Origin: Thinopyrum elongatum
Lineage: Eukaryota; Streptophyta; Magnoliopsida; Poales; Poaceae
NCBI GenBank assembly: GCA_011799875.1
Contig: CM022297.1
Location: 75,954,488 to 76,018,487 of the forward strand
Length of the DNA stretch: 64,000 bases
Reading direction: 5' to 3'
Below are positions 52,556-64,000 of this stretch, piece after piece (the stretch's first letter is position 1; each line of letters begins with the position of its first letter). Under the pieces are notes generated by a model. It saw only the letters and a program-made list of their open reading frames with translations. It was not told the origin of the DNA and did no database searches. Both the position numbers and the translations under genes were made by a program.

Positions 52556-55500
52556 AGTAACACCCCTGTGTAATAAGCATTGTGATCATCTGTTAATTAT
52601 GCCAAGTCATCTTCATTTGCAATGCTTGATCATAATGTTTAAATACCTCAATTCAAATTTCTCTCTGAAAATCAATTCAAATTCAAGTGCAAAATAAAGT
52701 TGCACCAAAGTTGCTGGAAAAATGTTCATCATTCAGCAAATATTCCAAAACAAATTATTGTTAAGAAAAAAAACATCACTCATTTGCACAAATGAGCAGT
52801 AGCATTTAAAACAGTGCCATTTCAGCACTTTATAATGCTTTTGCATTTATGAAAAATCCAAATAAATTCCATTGGCCCCCAAACTTTTTGTGGCACTGTC
52901 TAAAAACACCAGGGATTTAATGGGACACCTCCCAAATTTTTGCTAAGTGAAATAGTTGCCCAAATAATTCCCTTTCTCTCTCTGTTATTAAATAAAAGTT
53001 AAAATAGAAAATAGAAAAAGGAAAAAGACCTAAAACTACTACCAGGGACTGGGCCTAAGTGCACAGTGCACAGTGCACCTGGCCCAACCCACTCCCACCT
53101 ACTCCTCCCTCCGTGTCATCGTCCCTGTGGCTGGGCGCGCGCGCACCGGCAAGCTGCCGACACGGCGACGCCCTCGCCCGGGCGAGAGGATAAGGGCGAG
53201 CCCCGTTCCTCTTCCCTGGTCGCTCTCACCATTCTCCTCTCCTCCCCTCTTCCTCTCGCTCGTTTCCCCTCCTCCTTCATCCTCCCTTTCGATCTGGAGA
53301 GAAGCCGAGCGACATCGCCACCGCGCTGCTGCTCCGCCATGGCCTCCGTGCCTCTCCCGACGCCCCACTGTGCCTGTCCGGCTCGCCGTGCTCCGCCTCG
53401 ACCTCCCGTGTAGTTCGTTGGAGCCGAGAGGCTCTACGTTGCCCGAATGCCGTCATCGTCCACCTCGGATCACAGGAGCTCGCCGGCGTCGATCCCCTGC
53501 ACGGCAGCTCCTAAACCTCTTGCGGGCCAACTTGCGCCGCTCGGTGAGCCTCTTCCCCCTCTCCGTTCCTCTCTTAGCACCGTGAGCTCCATTCTAGCTA
53601 GCTCGCCATAGCACCGTGCGCTGTCCGCCGCCGCACCTCGCCGTTCAGCCACTTCCGGTCGTCTCCGAGGCCGCGCAGTAGCTCATTCCGACGCAGCACT
53701 TCGCTCTCATTCGAACGCACCCACGCACGCCCGAAACCGAGCCCCGTAGCGCAATTCCACCTGACTCCGGTGAGAAACCGCCACGGAAACGGTCGTCGGA
53801 GCGTTCTCCGGCGCCGGCGCCGACGTGGCCTGACCGGTGCGCCGCCCTGTGTCGCTGGCAACTGGGTCTCGCGGGCCCAGTTGGCCAGTAGACCTAGTCA
53901 GCGTCGCTGACATGGCGGCTGCTGACACTGAACAGTGGGCCCCATGTGATTAACTAAACTAATTAGTTTATAAAACTAGTCTAGTAATTAATTAGACACT
54001 GACATGTGGGGTCCACTCACTAATTAATCTGTTAAATTGGTTTAACTCACTGTTAGACTCACAGTGGCTGACAGGTGGGTCCCACCTGTCATTTTGACCA
54101 GTCAGCAGCCCAGTTGACTGCTGATGTCATGCTGATGCAATGCTGACGCAATAACTCATTTCTGTTATTTAAATAATTTCAGAAAATGTTTAAATCTTTT
54201 AAAATTTATAGAAATTAAATAGTAGCTCAAATCGAAAAACTTTCTACATGAAAGTTGCTCAGAACGACGAGACGAATCCAACCGTGCTATCTGTTTCCGT
54301 GTCGGGACCCTCTACGAAGGTGAACCTGCAACTTTTAGCCTGTTTCCGGTAGATGAATAGTGCATATACACCGGTTAATAATTCCAACTTAAATCCTAAA
54401 ATAACTAATATGATTTAGACATGTCTTTAGGCAACCCTACACTGCATGTTAGCATGATACGCTCTGTGTTGCATATGTTTGTTGTGTATTTATTTGTTTC
54501 CTCCCCCTCTTCTCTCTCGGTAGACCCCGGTATCGACACAGTTCCCGAGACCGACGCAGCTCCGGAGACCGACTACGCCATTGACGACCCTGCCTTTGTC
54601 GCCGAGCAACCAGGCAAGCACCCCCCCTTTTGAGCATGCCTATATCGCCTTTTCTCTTCTCTCTTGTGCTTGCATTAGAATTTCTGCTGCTACTGCTTAA
54701 CCTATTCTGATGCATAGCCTAATTTTTGTAACCTGCTTTTGATAATTACATGCTTCTCCTAAACCGCTTAGTATAGGCTGGATAGAGACCCCAGTGACCC
54801 CACTTGTCCCGGTTGCCCCACTGGATCATCGGAAGACTCGACGACCAGGCCCCAGCACCGCACATCACATCCCCTTTATCTGTACAACACTTCAGCGTTA
54901 CTATCGAGTGCCGAGGGTGATACCTCGTAAGCACTTCCGATGTTAACTCTGTGGAGTAGTTACTCGGTCGTGGTCATCGAGGGTGATTCCTCCTTCACCA
55001 CTTCCGGTAACGACGCTATCGTGCAACACCTCAAGTGTGAACCCATCAAGGGTGATTCCTCCGAGTTCACCTTGACGGTTACATCGAGTAGGAATCCAAT
55101 GAGGGTGATACCTCGGATTCCCTTGATGTTATGGACACACAGATACTTGGACTTTACAACTGTTACTTTGAAAGGCGGGTCAACCCTAAGGGGTACCCGC
55201 GAGTGTTGTGGAGACGGGTTGACCTGGAGGGTGCCCGAGAGATAAATACGAGGCATGGCCGGGCATTCTTAGCCCTTGCCGCAAGACCTCGAGACAGGGC
55301 GACGTGGTCACATCGATCGTGAGTCTCTGCTCGTTACCGCACTACCAAAACACTAACGATTTGGATATTTGATCCGAGTAGGCCTCTGGCCTGATAGCAC
55401 TAACCATCACGTGGGAATAGTTATGGGCACTCTACATCGTGGCATCAGCCGAAAGCTCTGTCAGACGTCTAGTTCAGCATGGTGGGCCTGTCAGGCCAAT

Positions 55501-56544
55501 GCCATCCATGATGAGGTGGTGCTCATCCCGGCTCGTCGCACAACGACCCGGAGTGCACAGGGCGATGGCCCAAGACCCCTGAGTGCGTAGGTTGTAGACC
55601 GGCGGGGACCTCTCTGCTGAGCTTTAGGTAGGGCTGCGGTGTATCGTTTGGCCGAGGCCGGGCATGACCCAGAAAAGTGTGTCCGGCCGGAGTTAAGCGA
55701 GCATGGTGGGTAAGTTGGTGCACCCCTGCAGGGAAGAACTAATCTATGCATAGCCGGATCCTCAGTAACGGACGCTCGGAGTTGTATCCCGATCGATACA
55801 ACTAGAACTGGATATTTGAGATGAGAAATGGATACTAGGGCTCTGGAATTACTTTCTCGCAGGGAGTCGAGGAAGGATCTTTGGCCGAGGTTGATACATA
55901 ACACTACTACTACTTTATGTTGTACTAATCTACACTCTTCTAATGCTGCAAGACCGCTGAGGATGCTAGTCTTCGATAGGACTAGGCCTTCTCTCTATTC
56001 TGGCATTTCTGTAGCCCAGTCCACATATACGGCCTTTCTTTGATAATGTTGCATATGTAGTGTAGATCCTTGCTTGCTGAGTACTTCGGATGAGTACTCA
56101 CGGTTGCTTTGCTTTCTTTTTCTCCCCATATCCATTTGATGCGACTAGATGACGGAGCCCCAGAGTCAGCTGCCCCTTTCGACGATCACTACTACTACCC
56201 CGAGGATGGTTTCTGCTACGAGCTTGCCGACGACCAGGAGTAGGATCGGAGGGTCCCAGGTAGGAGGCCTGCGCCTTTTCGATCGTAGTGTTTTCTTTTG
56301 CCCCACCTTTTAAAGGCCTATATGTCTTTCTTTTATATCTGTACTCAGATAACTGATGCTTCCGCTGACGCTTGTAAGCGAGCTTATGTATTCGAGCCCT
56401 CGAGGCCCCTGGCTTGTAATATAAAGCTTGTATTATTTTAATTTGTGTCTAGAGTTGTGTTGTGATATCTTCAAGTGAGTCCTTAGGCTTGATCATGTGC
56501 ATTTGCGTGTATGGTTAGTGCGCGATTAAGCCGGGGGCGTCACA
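52556..56544 (+). repeat. Left LTR of the Tekay-like element
   Basis: 3989 bp. Starts AGTAACACCCCTGTG where the right LTR has TGTAACATCCCTGTG (terminal TG mutated to AG) and ends GGGGGCGTCACA. Includes GC-rich frames at 53066-53860 that are also in the right LTR and are compositional. Contains GAGGGTGAT(A/T)CCTC repeats at 54913-55110 and poly(A)-type signals near 56415. Confidence 0.9.
54913..55115 (+). repeat. Four-copy imperfect repeat around GAGGGTGATACCTC within the LTR
   Basis: The near-palindromic motif GAGGGTGAT(A/T)CCTC begins at 54913, 54979, 55048 (AAGGG variant) and 55101, spaced 66, 69 and 53 bp. At least the first two copies are also in the right LTR (63836 and 63902). Each can fold GAGG against CCTC. 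Confidence 0.7.
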
Positions 56545-56547
56545 GGT

Positions 56548-56560
56548 TGGTATCAGAGCC
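56548..56560 (+). promoter_or_regulatory. Primer-binding site of the Tekay-like element
   Basis: TGGTATCAGAGCC, 3 bp after the LTR, complementary to initiator Met tRNA. Confidence 0.88.
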
Positions 56561-57161
56561 GACTGCCTGTAGGAACCCCCTTTCCAGCTCCTTGGCCGAA
56601 GTTGAGTCTAGTATCCAAAAACTATTTTACTAACATGGCTGTGTGGCTTACGGGCCCACGTCGCAATTGGGTGGTATTAGGATCTTTTATTCCTCGTCTT
56701 TACTCTGGGACTCTGATCTCTCTTCCTTTCGGGTTAAATGGTTTTACTAACTCCAGCATTAGGTTCTCGTGATCACATCCACCCGGTGTTCTGAAATTCC
56801 CCCCCTTCCTTCAAGATTGTGGGCCAGGTTCTTCTTACAGGATCCTTTTATCGAGGGCACCCTGTGTTGTCACTTGCAGATTCCTCGCTCCAACAGTTTT
56901 CTCCGACATGATGTAGCCTTTGCTAGGTCATGTTGTTGTATTCCTCACCGCGTGCCTGCGCGCCGCCTAGTTTGTCTAGCTGCGAGTGTTCCCGAGCGCG
57001 TACTATCCGTTTGAATCTAACTCTGTGCATGGATTGGTATGTCTTTAACGACTACTATCATATATCTAATGCCCTTCTTGTTCATTTCCTGTGTTACATC
57101 ATGAATAACTCCATACACATGCAGTTGTTATTACTAAACTACCCATGTTAATTTTGGTAGG
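56561..57161 (+). other. Leader of the Tekay-like element
   Basis: 600 bp of untranslated sequence between the primer-binding site and the gag ATG. No conserved ORF seen. Confidence 0.55.
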
Positions 57162-58075
57162 ATGGCTGACGATCCTCCACCTCCACCTTATATTGCCGCA
57201 ATGATGCAGCAGTTTGAACTGAACCATCAGGTTATGACCGGGATATTGGCTCAGTTCCCAAACCAGCATGCTCATCAACAGCCTACCCCAATAACACTGC
57301 AAGAATTTGTGCGCCTCAACCCGTCTGTTTTCCGCAACTCCACCAATCCTATGGATGCTTATGATTGGCTTCGTGACATCCTGTTTGAGATGGAATCAGC
57401 TAATGTTGCTCCTGACAATTACATCACCTTTGCGACATTTCATTTGAAGGGTCCAGCTGCTCAATGGTGGGAAAGCCACTAGGGTATGTTGCCTGCTGAA
57501 ACGGTAACCACTTGGCAGGAATTTCAGTCAGCCTTTCATGCACGGTACATTCCTCAAGGTCTGATGGACGAGAAGAAGCAGGAATTCCGCAAACTCACCC
57601 AGGGAATAATGACTGTGGATGAATATCAGAGGAAATTCCTTGAATTATCCCGCTATGCTGCGGATGACGTCTGCACTGACGCTCGCAAGCAGGAAAAATT
57701 CCATGAAGGACTGCGTACTGATATAAACCTCGCACTTGCAGTCCAAGATTGCACAGACTTCGCAACGCTTGTCAGCCAATCTTTTCGAGTTGAAACTGCT
57801 CTGACTAAGCACCAGGATTCGCTCAAGCGCACTCGTGATGTTGGCTCATCCTCGGGTCAGCCTGCTCAGAAACATCGAGTGTGGATTCTGCACAATGTAC
57901 ATCACCGATCTGCCCCTGCACCGAGACCGTCATATGTTGCACCTCGTCTGCCTTTACCACCGAGACAGCTGACGATTCAGGGTGGACAGCCCAATGTTGC
58001 TCCTCCCGTAATGATGGTTTATGCCGCAAGTGTGGTCAGCCAGGGCATCGTGCTGCCAACTGTCGCCCGACATAG
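57162..58075 (+). pseudogene. gag of the Tekay-like element with zinc knuckle, broken
   Basis: ATG at 57162 opens 107 codons (MADDPPPPPYIAAMMQQFEL; FRNSTNPMDAYDWLRDI; FHLKGPAAQWWESH), the retrotransposon gag core. A TAG at 57481-57483 interrupts it (CAG elsewhere is likely), and the same frame goes on: TWQEFQSAFHARYIPQGLMD, KKQEFRKLTQGIMTVDEYQR and FHEGLRTDINLALA. Near 57880 the frame shifts by one. The zinc knuckle CRKCGQPGHRAANC (CX2CX4HX4C, about 58026-58067) is in the new frame, followed by a TAG at 58073-58075. It would encode the capsid/nucleocapsid of the particle. Confidence 0.88.
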
Positions 58076-60195
58076 AATAAAAAGGCACGAGCTCGTCAAC
58101 CCAGAAACCCAAATGCTAGGCCGCCTACACTCAGTCATGGTCATGTTAATCATGTAAAGGTTGAAGAATCTCGACGGGACCCCAAAATTGTAATGGGTAC
58201 CCTTTTAGTGAATTCAGTCCCAGCTTCTGTTCTTTTTGATTCAGGAGCATCACATTCTTTCATTTCTGAAGCATTTGCACACAAGCAAGAATTATCATTC
58301 GAAAACGTGTACCGTCCGCTGGTGGTTAGCTCCCCAGGATCCAGGTGGGATACCTCGATGATAGCCCACAACAACCACATTGAAATCGGAGGGTTAGTAT
58401 TCACTGCTTCACTTATGGCCCTCAAGGTTTCTACCATAGATGTCATTCTGGGCATGAATTGGTTGGGTCCTCACCAAACCCTGATTGACTGTGCTACCAA
58501 GACAGTCCAGCTCACTCACCCTTCTGGCCAGACAGTCAAATACTCAGCTCGAATAGTTCAGAATGCTGAGAATCAGATATATGTTCTGAATGCATTGAAT
58601 GCTTCACCTCTGGAAGGCATCGAGAATGTTCTAGTTGTTCGTGATTTTCAAGATGTCTTTCCAGAAGAACTTCCCGGAATACCCCCTGCTAGAAATGTTG
58701 AATTCGTCATCGACTTGAAACTAGGCACAACTCCTATTGCGAAGCGTCCTTATAAGATGCCTCCGCACCACCTTCTCGAGCTTAAGGAAGAAATCGACAA
58801 GTCACTTAAGAAGGGGTCCGCCCCAGTTCCTCTGCTTGGGGAGTACCTTCCCTCTTTGTCAAGAAGAAAGATGGAACGAATAAGTTGGTCCAAGATTACC
58901 GACCAATCAACCAAGCAACAATTCAGAATAAATATCTACTTCCTCGGATCAATGATCTGTATGATGAACTTGCTGGATCATCGGTGTTTTCTAAACTCGA
59001 CTTGAGGTTGGGTTATCATCAGATCCATGTTCACGAAGAGGATATTTCGAAGACTGCCTTTGTTACCCGTTATGGCTCTTATGAATACACCGTCATGCCT
59101 TTCGGCTTGACTAATGCTCCAGCTATGTTCTCCCGCCTGATGAATTATATATTCATGGATTACCTCGACAAGTTCATCGTGGTATATCTGGATGATATTC
59201 TGGTATATTCGAAGAATAAGGAAGAACATGCTGAACACCTTCGACTTGTTCTGGAAAAGCTTCGAGAGCACCAGTTGTATGCCAAATATTTCAAATGTGA
59301 GTTCTGGCTTTCTGAAGTAACCTACCTTGGACATGTAATCTCCAAAGATGGCATTGTTGTTAACCCAGAACGAGTTCAGGCTATTCTGGAATGGACTCCA
59401 CCGAAGAATGTCAAGCAAGTTAGAAGTTTTCTCGGCCTTGCAAGCTATTGCCGTCGTTTTGTCAAGAATTTCTCAAAGGTTGCTAAGCCTTTGACTGATT
59501 TGCTTCACAAAGGCGTTAAGTTTGAGTGGACAGAAAAATGTCAGGAAAGTTTTCAAACACTCAAAGACAAGCTAACATCTGCCCCAGTACTTGCTCCTCC
59601 AGATTCTCGCAAAGACTTTGCGATTTATTGCGACACATCCCGTGAAGGATTAGGCTGTGTCCTAATGCAAGAGCGTAAACTGATTGCTTATGGCTCTCGA
59701 CAGTTGCGTCCGCATGAAGAGAACTATCCAGTACATGATCTAGAACTAGCTGCTGTCATCTATGCATTGAAGTTGTGGCGACATTACCTCCTCGATAATC
59801 GTTGCGAGATCTACACGGATCATAAAAGTCTGAAGTACTTGTTCACTCAGCCATCTCTGAACCTCCGTCAGCAAAGATGGATGGAGACCATTACGGACTA
59901 TGATTTGGGTATTTCTTATACCCCTGGCAAGGCTAATGTAATGGCTGATGCTTTGAGCAGTAAATCCTACTGTTGTGAACTTGAGGTCCAGCTACAGCAA
60001 CCACTCCTGTATGAAGAGCTTCGAAAGCTGAATCTCGAGATAGTTCCTCAAGGATACCTAAATACCATGGTTGTTGAACCAAACCTTGAGAAGGCTATTA
60101 AGAGTGCGCAAGCTAAAGATGCTGAAGTTGATCTGATGAAGAAAAATCTTCACCTTGAAGAGACCGCATTGTCGTACCCCGCTTCGAGCTTATGA
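58076..60195 (+). pseudogene. Protease, reverse transcriptase and RNase H of the Tekay-like element
   Basis: The aspartic protease active site LFDSGASHSFIS is at about 58227-58262 and its second half VILGMNWLGPH at about 58443. The RT begins PGIPPARNVEFVIDL and RPYKMPPHHLLELKEEID. A frameshift lies near 58815-58850, after which the open frame from 58885 (436 codons) carries [34 protein letters not shown], the polymerase active site YLDDILVYS (59185-59211) and [10 protein letters not shown]. RNase H follows: [46 protein letters not shown] and NVMADALS, with its acidic residues present. The RT and RNase H are the best preserved coding part of the window; the frame closes at 60195 by another shift before integrase. 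Confidence 0.93.
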
Positions 60196-61478
60196 CTGAC
60201 AAGGTCATGGAGGAGGCACATGATACACCGCTGTCTATACATCTGGGTAGCACCAAGATGTATCATGAGCTCCGTCAAAGGTACTGGTGGTCTAGAATGA
60301 AGCAGGATATTGCTCGATATGTTGCTGAATGTGATGTGTGTCGTTGTATTAAAGCAGAACATCAGAAGCCTGCTGGAATTCTGCAACCACTTCCTATTCC
60401 TTTGTGGAAATGGGATAAAGTTCAAATGGATTTAATTACTAGCCTTCCCAAGTCACAGAAGGGTCACGATGCCATTCTTGTCGTCGTCGACCAACTTTCT
60501 AAGGTTGCACACTTTCTGCCTGTTAAAGAAACTATCACTGCTAGTCAGTTAGCAGAATTATATATCTCCAGAATTGTATCACTACACGGTATTCCGAAGG
60601 AGATCAGTTCGGACCGTGGCGGTCTTTTCACCTCAAAGTTCTGGGAAAGTTTCCAAGAAGCTATGGGAACACATATTACCTAGAGTTCAGCATATCACCA
60701 CCAGTCCCAAGGCCAAGTCGAGCGAGTAAATCAAGTGCTTGAAGACATGCTTTGAGCTTGTGTTATATCCTTCAGCAAGAAATGGGAAGAATCTCTCCCG
60801 TATGCTGAGTTCTCTTATAACAACAGCTATCAAGCCAGCTTGAAAATGGCTCCCTTCGAAGTACTTTATGGACGTAAGTGTCGAACCCCTCTGAATTGGT
60901 CAGAAACTAGGGAACGGCCGCTCGTGGGTCCGGATATTATCCAACACGCAGAAGAGCAAGTCCGTATTGTCCAAGAAAACCTCAAGGCAGCTCAGGACCG
61001 CTAGAAGAGGAACTATGATCGCAAACGATGGGGTCTGACTTATCAACCTGGTGAACAAGCTTATCTGCGTGTCACTCCTATGAAGGGCACTCACCGCTTC
61101 AGAATTAAGGGCAAGTTAGCTCCACGCTACATTGGTCCTTTCCGCATTGTTGCTAGACGTGGTCAGGTGGCATGTAAATTGGAGTTGCCGCCGCAATTCT
61201 CTCATATCCACGACGTCTTCCATGTGTCGCAACTTCGTCGTTGCTTCAAGGAGTCTCCGCATCGAGCAGTGGATCACGAGATGCTCAAATTGCAAGATGA
61301 CCTATCTTATAAGGAGCATCCGATCCGCATTCTCGATGAAGCTAAACGTCGAACCCGTCAGAAGGTTACCAAGTTTCTGAAAGTGCAATGGTCAAATCAT
61401 ACTGAAGATGAAGCCACTTGGGAAGGCGAGGATAATCTTCGAGCGGAATACCCCGACCTTTTTCCTTCTACCTCCTGA
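60192..61478 (+). pseudogene. Integrase and chromodomain-like tail of the Tekay-like element
   Basis: The HHCC zinc region is SIHLGSTKMYHELRQRYWW...CDVCRCIKAEH (about 60235-60360). The DDE core is visible: WDKVQMDLI (first Asp), HGIPKEISSDRGGLF (second Asp) and QGQVERVNQ (Glu, about 60710). Stops fall at 60681, about 60754 and about 61003, each compatible with a C-to-T change from CAG, CGA or similar. The C-terminal part RFRIKGKLAPRYIGPFRIV and FHVSQLRRC, then FLKVQWSNHTEDEATWEGED, is the integrase tail with the chromodomain-like end that targets chromoviruses to heterochromatin. The stop at 61478 lies 37 bp before the 3' LTR. Confidence 0.9.
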
Positions 61479-61501
61479 ATTCTCGGGACGAGAATTTCTT
61501 T

Positions 61502-61515
61502 TAGAGGAGGAGAAT
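61502..61515 (+). promoter_or_regulatory. Polypurine tract of the Tekay-like element
   Basis: AGAGGAGGAGAAT directly precedes the 3' LTR start TGTAACATCCC at 61516. Confidence 0.85.
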
Positions 61516-64000
61516 TGTAACATCCCTGTGTAATAAGCACTGTGATCATCTGTTAATTATGCCAAGTCATCTTCATTTGCAATGCTTGATCATAATGTTT
61601 AAATACCTCAATTCAAATTTCTCTCTGAAAATCAATTCAAATTCAAGTGCAAAGTAAAGTTGCTGGAAAAATGTTCATCATTCAGCAAATATTCCAAAAC
61701 AAATTATTGTTAAGAAAAACAACATCACTAATTTGCACAAATGAGCAGTAGCATTTAAAACAGTGCCATTTCAGCACTTTATAATGCTTTTACATTTATG
61801 AAAACTCCAAATAAATTCCATTGCCCCCCAAACTTTTTGTGGCACTGTCTAAAAACACCAGGGATTCAATGGGACACCTCCCAAATTTTTCCTAAGTGAA
61901 ATAGTTGCCCAAATAATTCCCTTTCTCTCTCTGTTAATAAATAAAAGTTAAAATAGAAAAAGGAAAAAGACCTAAAACTACTACCGGGGACTGGGCCTAA
62001 GTGCACAGTGCACCTGTCCCAGCCCACTCCCACCTACTCCTCCCTCCGTGTCATCGTTCCTGTGGCTGGGCGCGCGCGCACCGGCGAGCTGCTGACACGG
62101 CAACGCCCTCGCTCGGGCAAGAGGATAAGGGCGAGCCCCGTTCCTCTCCCCTGGTCGCCCTCGCCATTCTCCTCTCCTCCCCTCTTCCTCTCGCTCGTTT
62201 CCCCTCCCCCTTCGTCCTTCCTTTTGATCTGGAGAGAAGCCGAGCGACATCGCCGCCGCGCTGCTGCTCCGCCGTGGCCTCTGTGCCTCTCCGGAGGCCC
62301 CACTGTGCCCGTCCGGCTCGCCGTGCTCCGCCTCGACCTCCCATGCCGTTCGTTGGAGCCGAGAGGCTCTACGTCACCCGCATGCCGTCGTCGTCCACCT
62401 CGGATCACAGGAGCTTGCCCGCGTCGATCCCCTGCACGGCAGCTCCTAAACCTCTCGCGGGCCAACTTGCGCCGCTCGGTGAGCCTCTTCCCCCTCTCCG
62501 TTCCTCTCTTCGCGCCGCGAGCTCCATTCTAGCTAGCTCACCGCAGCACCGTGCGCTGTCCACCGCCACACCTCGCCGTCCCGCCACTTCCGGTCATCTC
62601 CGAGGCCGCGCAGTAGCTCATTCCGATGCAGCACTTCGCTCTCGTTCGAACGCACCCACGCACGCCCGAAACCGAGCCCCGTAGCGCAATTCCGCCCGAC
62701 TCCGGCGAGAAACCACCGCGGAAACGGTCGCCAGAGCGTTTTCCGGCGCTGGCGCCGACGTGGCCTGACCGGTGGGCCGCCCTGAGTCGCTGGCAACTGG
62801 GTCCCGCTGGCCCAGTTGACCAGTTGACCTGGTCAGCGCCGCTGACGTGGCGGCTGCTGACACTGACCAGTGGGCCCCCTATGATTAACTAAACTAATTA
62901 GTTTTTAAAACTAATCTAGTAATTAATTAGACACTGACATGTGGGGTCCACTCACTAATTAATCTGTTAAATTAGTTTGACTCACTATTAGACTCACAGT
63001 GGTTGATAGGTGGGTCCCACCTGTCAGTTTGACCAGTCAGCAGCCCAGTTGACTGCTGATGCAATGCTGACGCAATAACTCATTTCTGTTATTTAAATAA
63101 TTTCAGAAAATGTTTAAATCTTTTAAAATTCATAGAAATTAAATCGTAGCTCAAGTCGAAAAACTTTCTACATTAAAGTTGCTCAGAACGACGAGACGAA
63201 TCCAACCGTGCTATCTGTTTTCGTGTCGGGACACTCTACGGAGGTGAACCCGCAACTTTTAGCCTGTTTCCGGTAGATGAATAGTGCATATACACCGGTT
63301 AATAATTCCAACTTAAATCCTAAAATAACTAATATGATTTAGACATGTCTTTAGGCAACCCTGCACTGCACGTTAGCATGATACGCTCTGTGCTGCATAT
63401 GTTTGCTATGTATTTATTTGTTTCCTCCCCCTCTTCTCTATCGGTAGACCCCGATATCGACGTAGTTCCCGAGACCGACGTAGCTCCGGAGACCGACTAC
63501 ACCGTTGACGACCCTGCCTTTGCCGCCGAGCAACCAGGCAAGCACCGCCCTTTTGAGCATGCCTATATCGCCTTTTCTCTTCTCTCTTGTGCTTGCATTA
63601 GTATTTCGGCTGCTACTGCTTTACCTATTCTGATGCATAGCCTGAATTTTGTAACCTGCTTTTGATAATTACCTGCTTCTCCTAAACTGCTTAGTATAGG
63701 CCGGATAGAGACCCCAGTGACCCCACTTGTCCCGGTTGCCCCGCTGGATCATTGGAAGACTCGACGACCAGGCCCCAGCACCGCACATCACATCCCTTTT
63801 ATCTGTACGACACTGCAGCGTTACTATCGAGTGCCGAGGGTGATACCTCGTAAGCACTTCCGATGTTAACTCTGTGGAGTAGTTACTCGGTCGTGGTCAT
63901 CGAGGGTGATTCCTCCTTCACCACTTCCGGTAACGACGCTATCGTGCAACACCTCAAGGGTGAACCCATCGACGTTGATTCCTCCGAGTTCACCTTGACG
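61516..64000 (+). repeat. Right LTR of the Tekay-like element (truncated by window end)
   Basis: Collinear with 52556-55050. In a 310-bp stretch (54421-54730 against 63345-63650) I counted about 18 substitutions by hand, roughly 6% divergence. Indels include CACCAAAGTTG missing near 61660. Confidence 0.9.

Larger units (their letters stand above)
52556..64000 (+). mobile_element. Tekay-like chromovirus gypsy retrotransposon (3' end beyond window)
   Basis: Left LTR 52556-56544, internal region 56545-61515, right LTR from 61516 to the window end (2485 of about 3990 bp present). The order gag, zinc knuckle, protease, reverse transcriptase, RNase H, integrase, chromodomain-like tail is that of gypsy chromoviruses; a Met-tRNA primer-binding site and very long LTRs suit the Tekay clade. 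Stops and frameshifts in gag, protease/RT junction and integrase make it defective. The presumed left target copy is TGACC (52551-52555); the right one should lie near 65.5 kb. Confidence 0.88.

Noticed and set aside
53066..53860. Several long GC-rich frames on both strands (also at 62001-62892)
   Set aside because: They lie in the LTRs of the Tekay-like element, overlap in opposite strands, and have Ser/Pro/Arg-rich composition without domains; stop-free length follows from GC content.

Overview
This window is plant nuclear DNA and reads as part of a large, repeat-rich grass genome, most likely Triticeae (wheat, Aegilops, barley or rye). That follows from an Athila-type non-autonomous gypsy element whose LTR begins TGATACGTCTCCAACG (a Sabrina/WHAM-like start, named from memory), a CACTA element with a CACTACAAGAAAT terminus, and a Tekay-like gypsy element with LTRs of about 4 kb. 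No bacterial operons, rRNA, tRNA genes or CRISPR arrays were seen. The only host-gene candidate is the 5' end of a secreted-protein gene cut by the left edge of the window. Almost everything else is nested transposable elements, whose boundaries I fixed by hand from terminal motifs and target-site duplications (TSDs).

Layout. 1-155 is the partial secreted-protein gene (minus strand) and 156-398 its promoter. 399-3722 is a Mutator-type element with about 220-bp inverted termini. It carries a C2H2/EAR zinc-finger gene with an in-frame stop, a second fragment with a hydrophobic segment, a 150-bp hAT-type MITE and a solo copia LTR. 3732-4495 is unresolved GC-rich sequence. 4496-10565 is a complete but decayed copia element (TSD GTTGG). 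11489-12327 is the 3' part of a LINE on the minus strand; its 5' part lies 34 kb away at 46291-48240.

The LINE is split by a CACTA element (12328-46287, TSD TGC) which is itself loaded with insertions. One is a tandem copia-like array, LTR-internal-LTR-internal-LTR, at 13822-32049 (TSD AGTAT). Another is an Athila-like non-autonomous element at 35010-42096 (TSD CTGTC). Without these the CACTA element is about 8.6 kb; it holds captured gene pieces, including the first two exons of a VPS15-like kinase gene, and an array of about 655-bp tandem repeats. I recognised no CACTA transposase.

To the right, a truncated copia reverse-transcriptase fragment (48276-49463) is interrupted by a gypsy LTR starting at 49464. 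That LTR carries a solo Athila-like LTR (50643-52230, TSD CCGCG) and is cut by a Tekay-like chromovirus (52556 to beyond the window end) with recognisable gag, protease, reverse transcriptase, RNase H, integrase and chromodomain-like regions, all broken by stops or frameshifts.

The most interesting object is the tandem copia-like array. Each unit has a gag but no recognisable pol, and carries a second long coding region on the same strand, behind what looks like its own TATA box. This second region resembles proteins annotated as putative plant transposon protein. The shared middle LTR and the outer TSD indicate one insertion later enlarged by LTR-LTR recombination.
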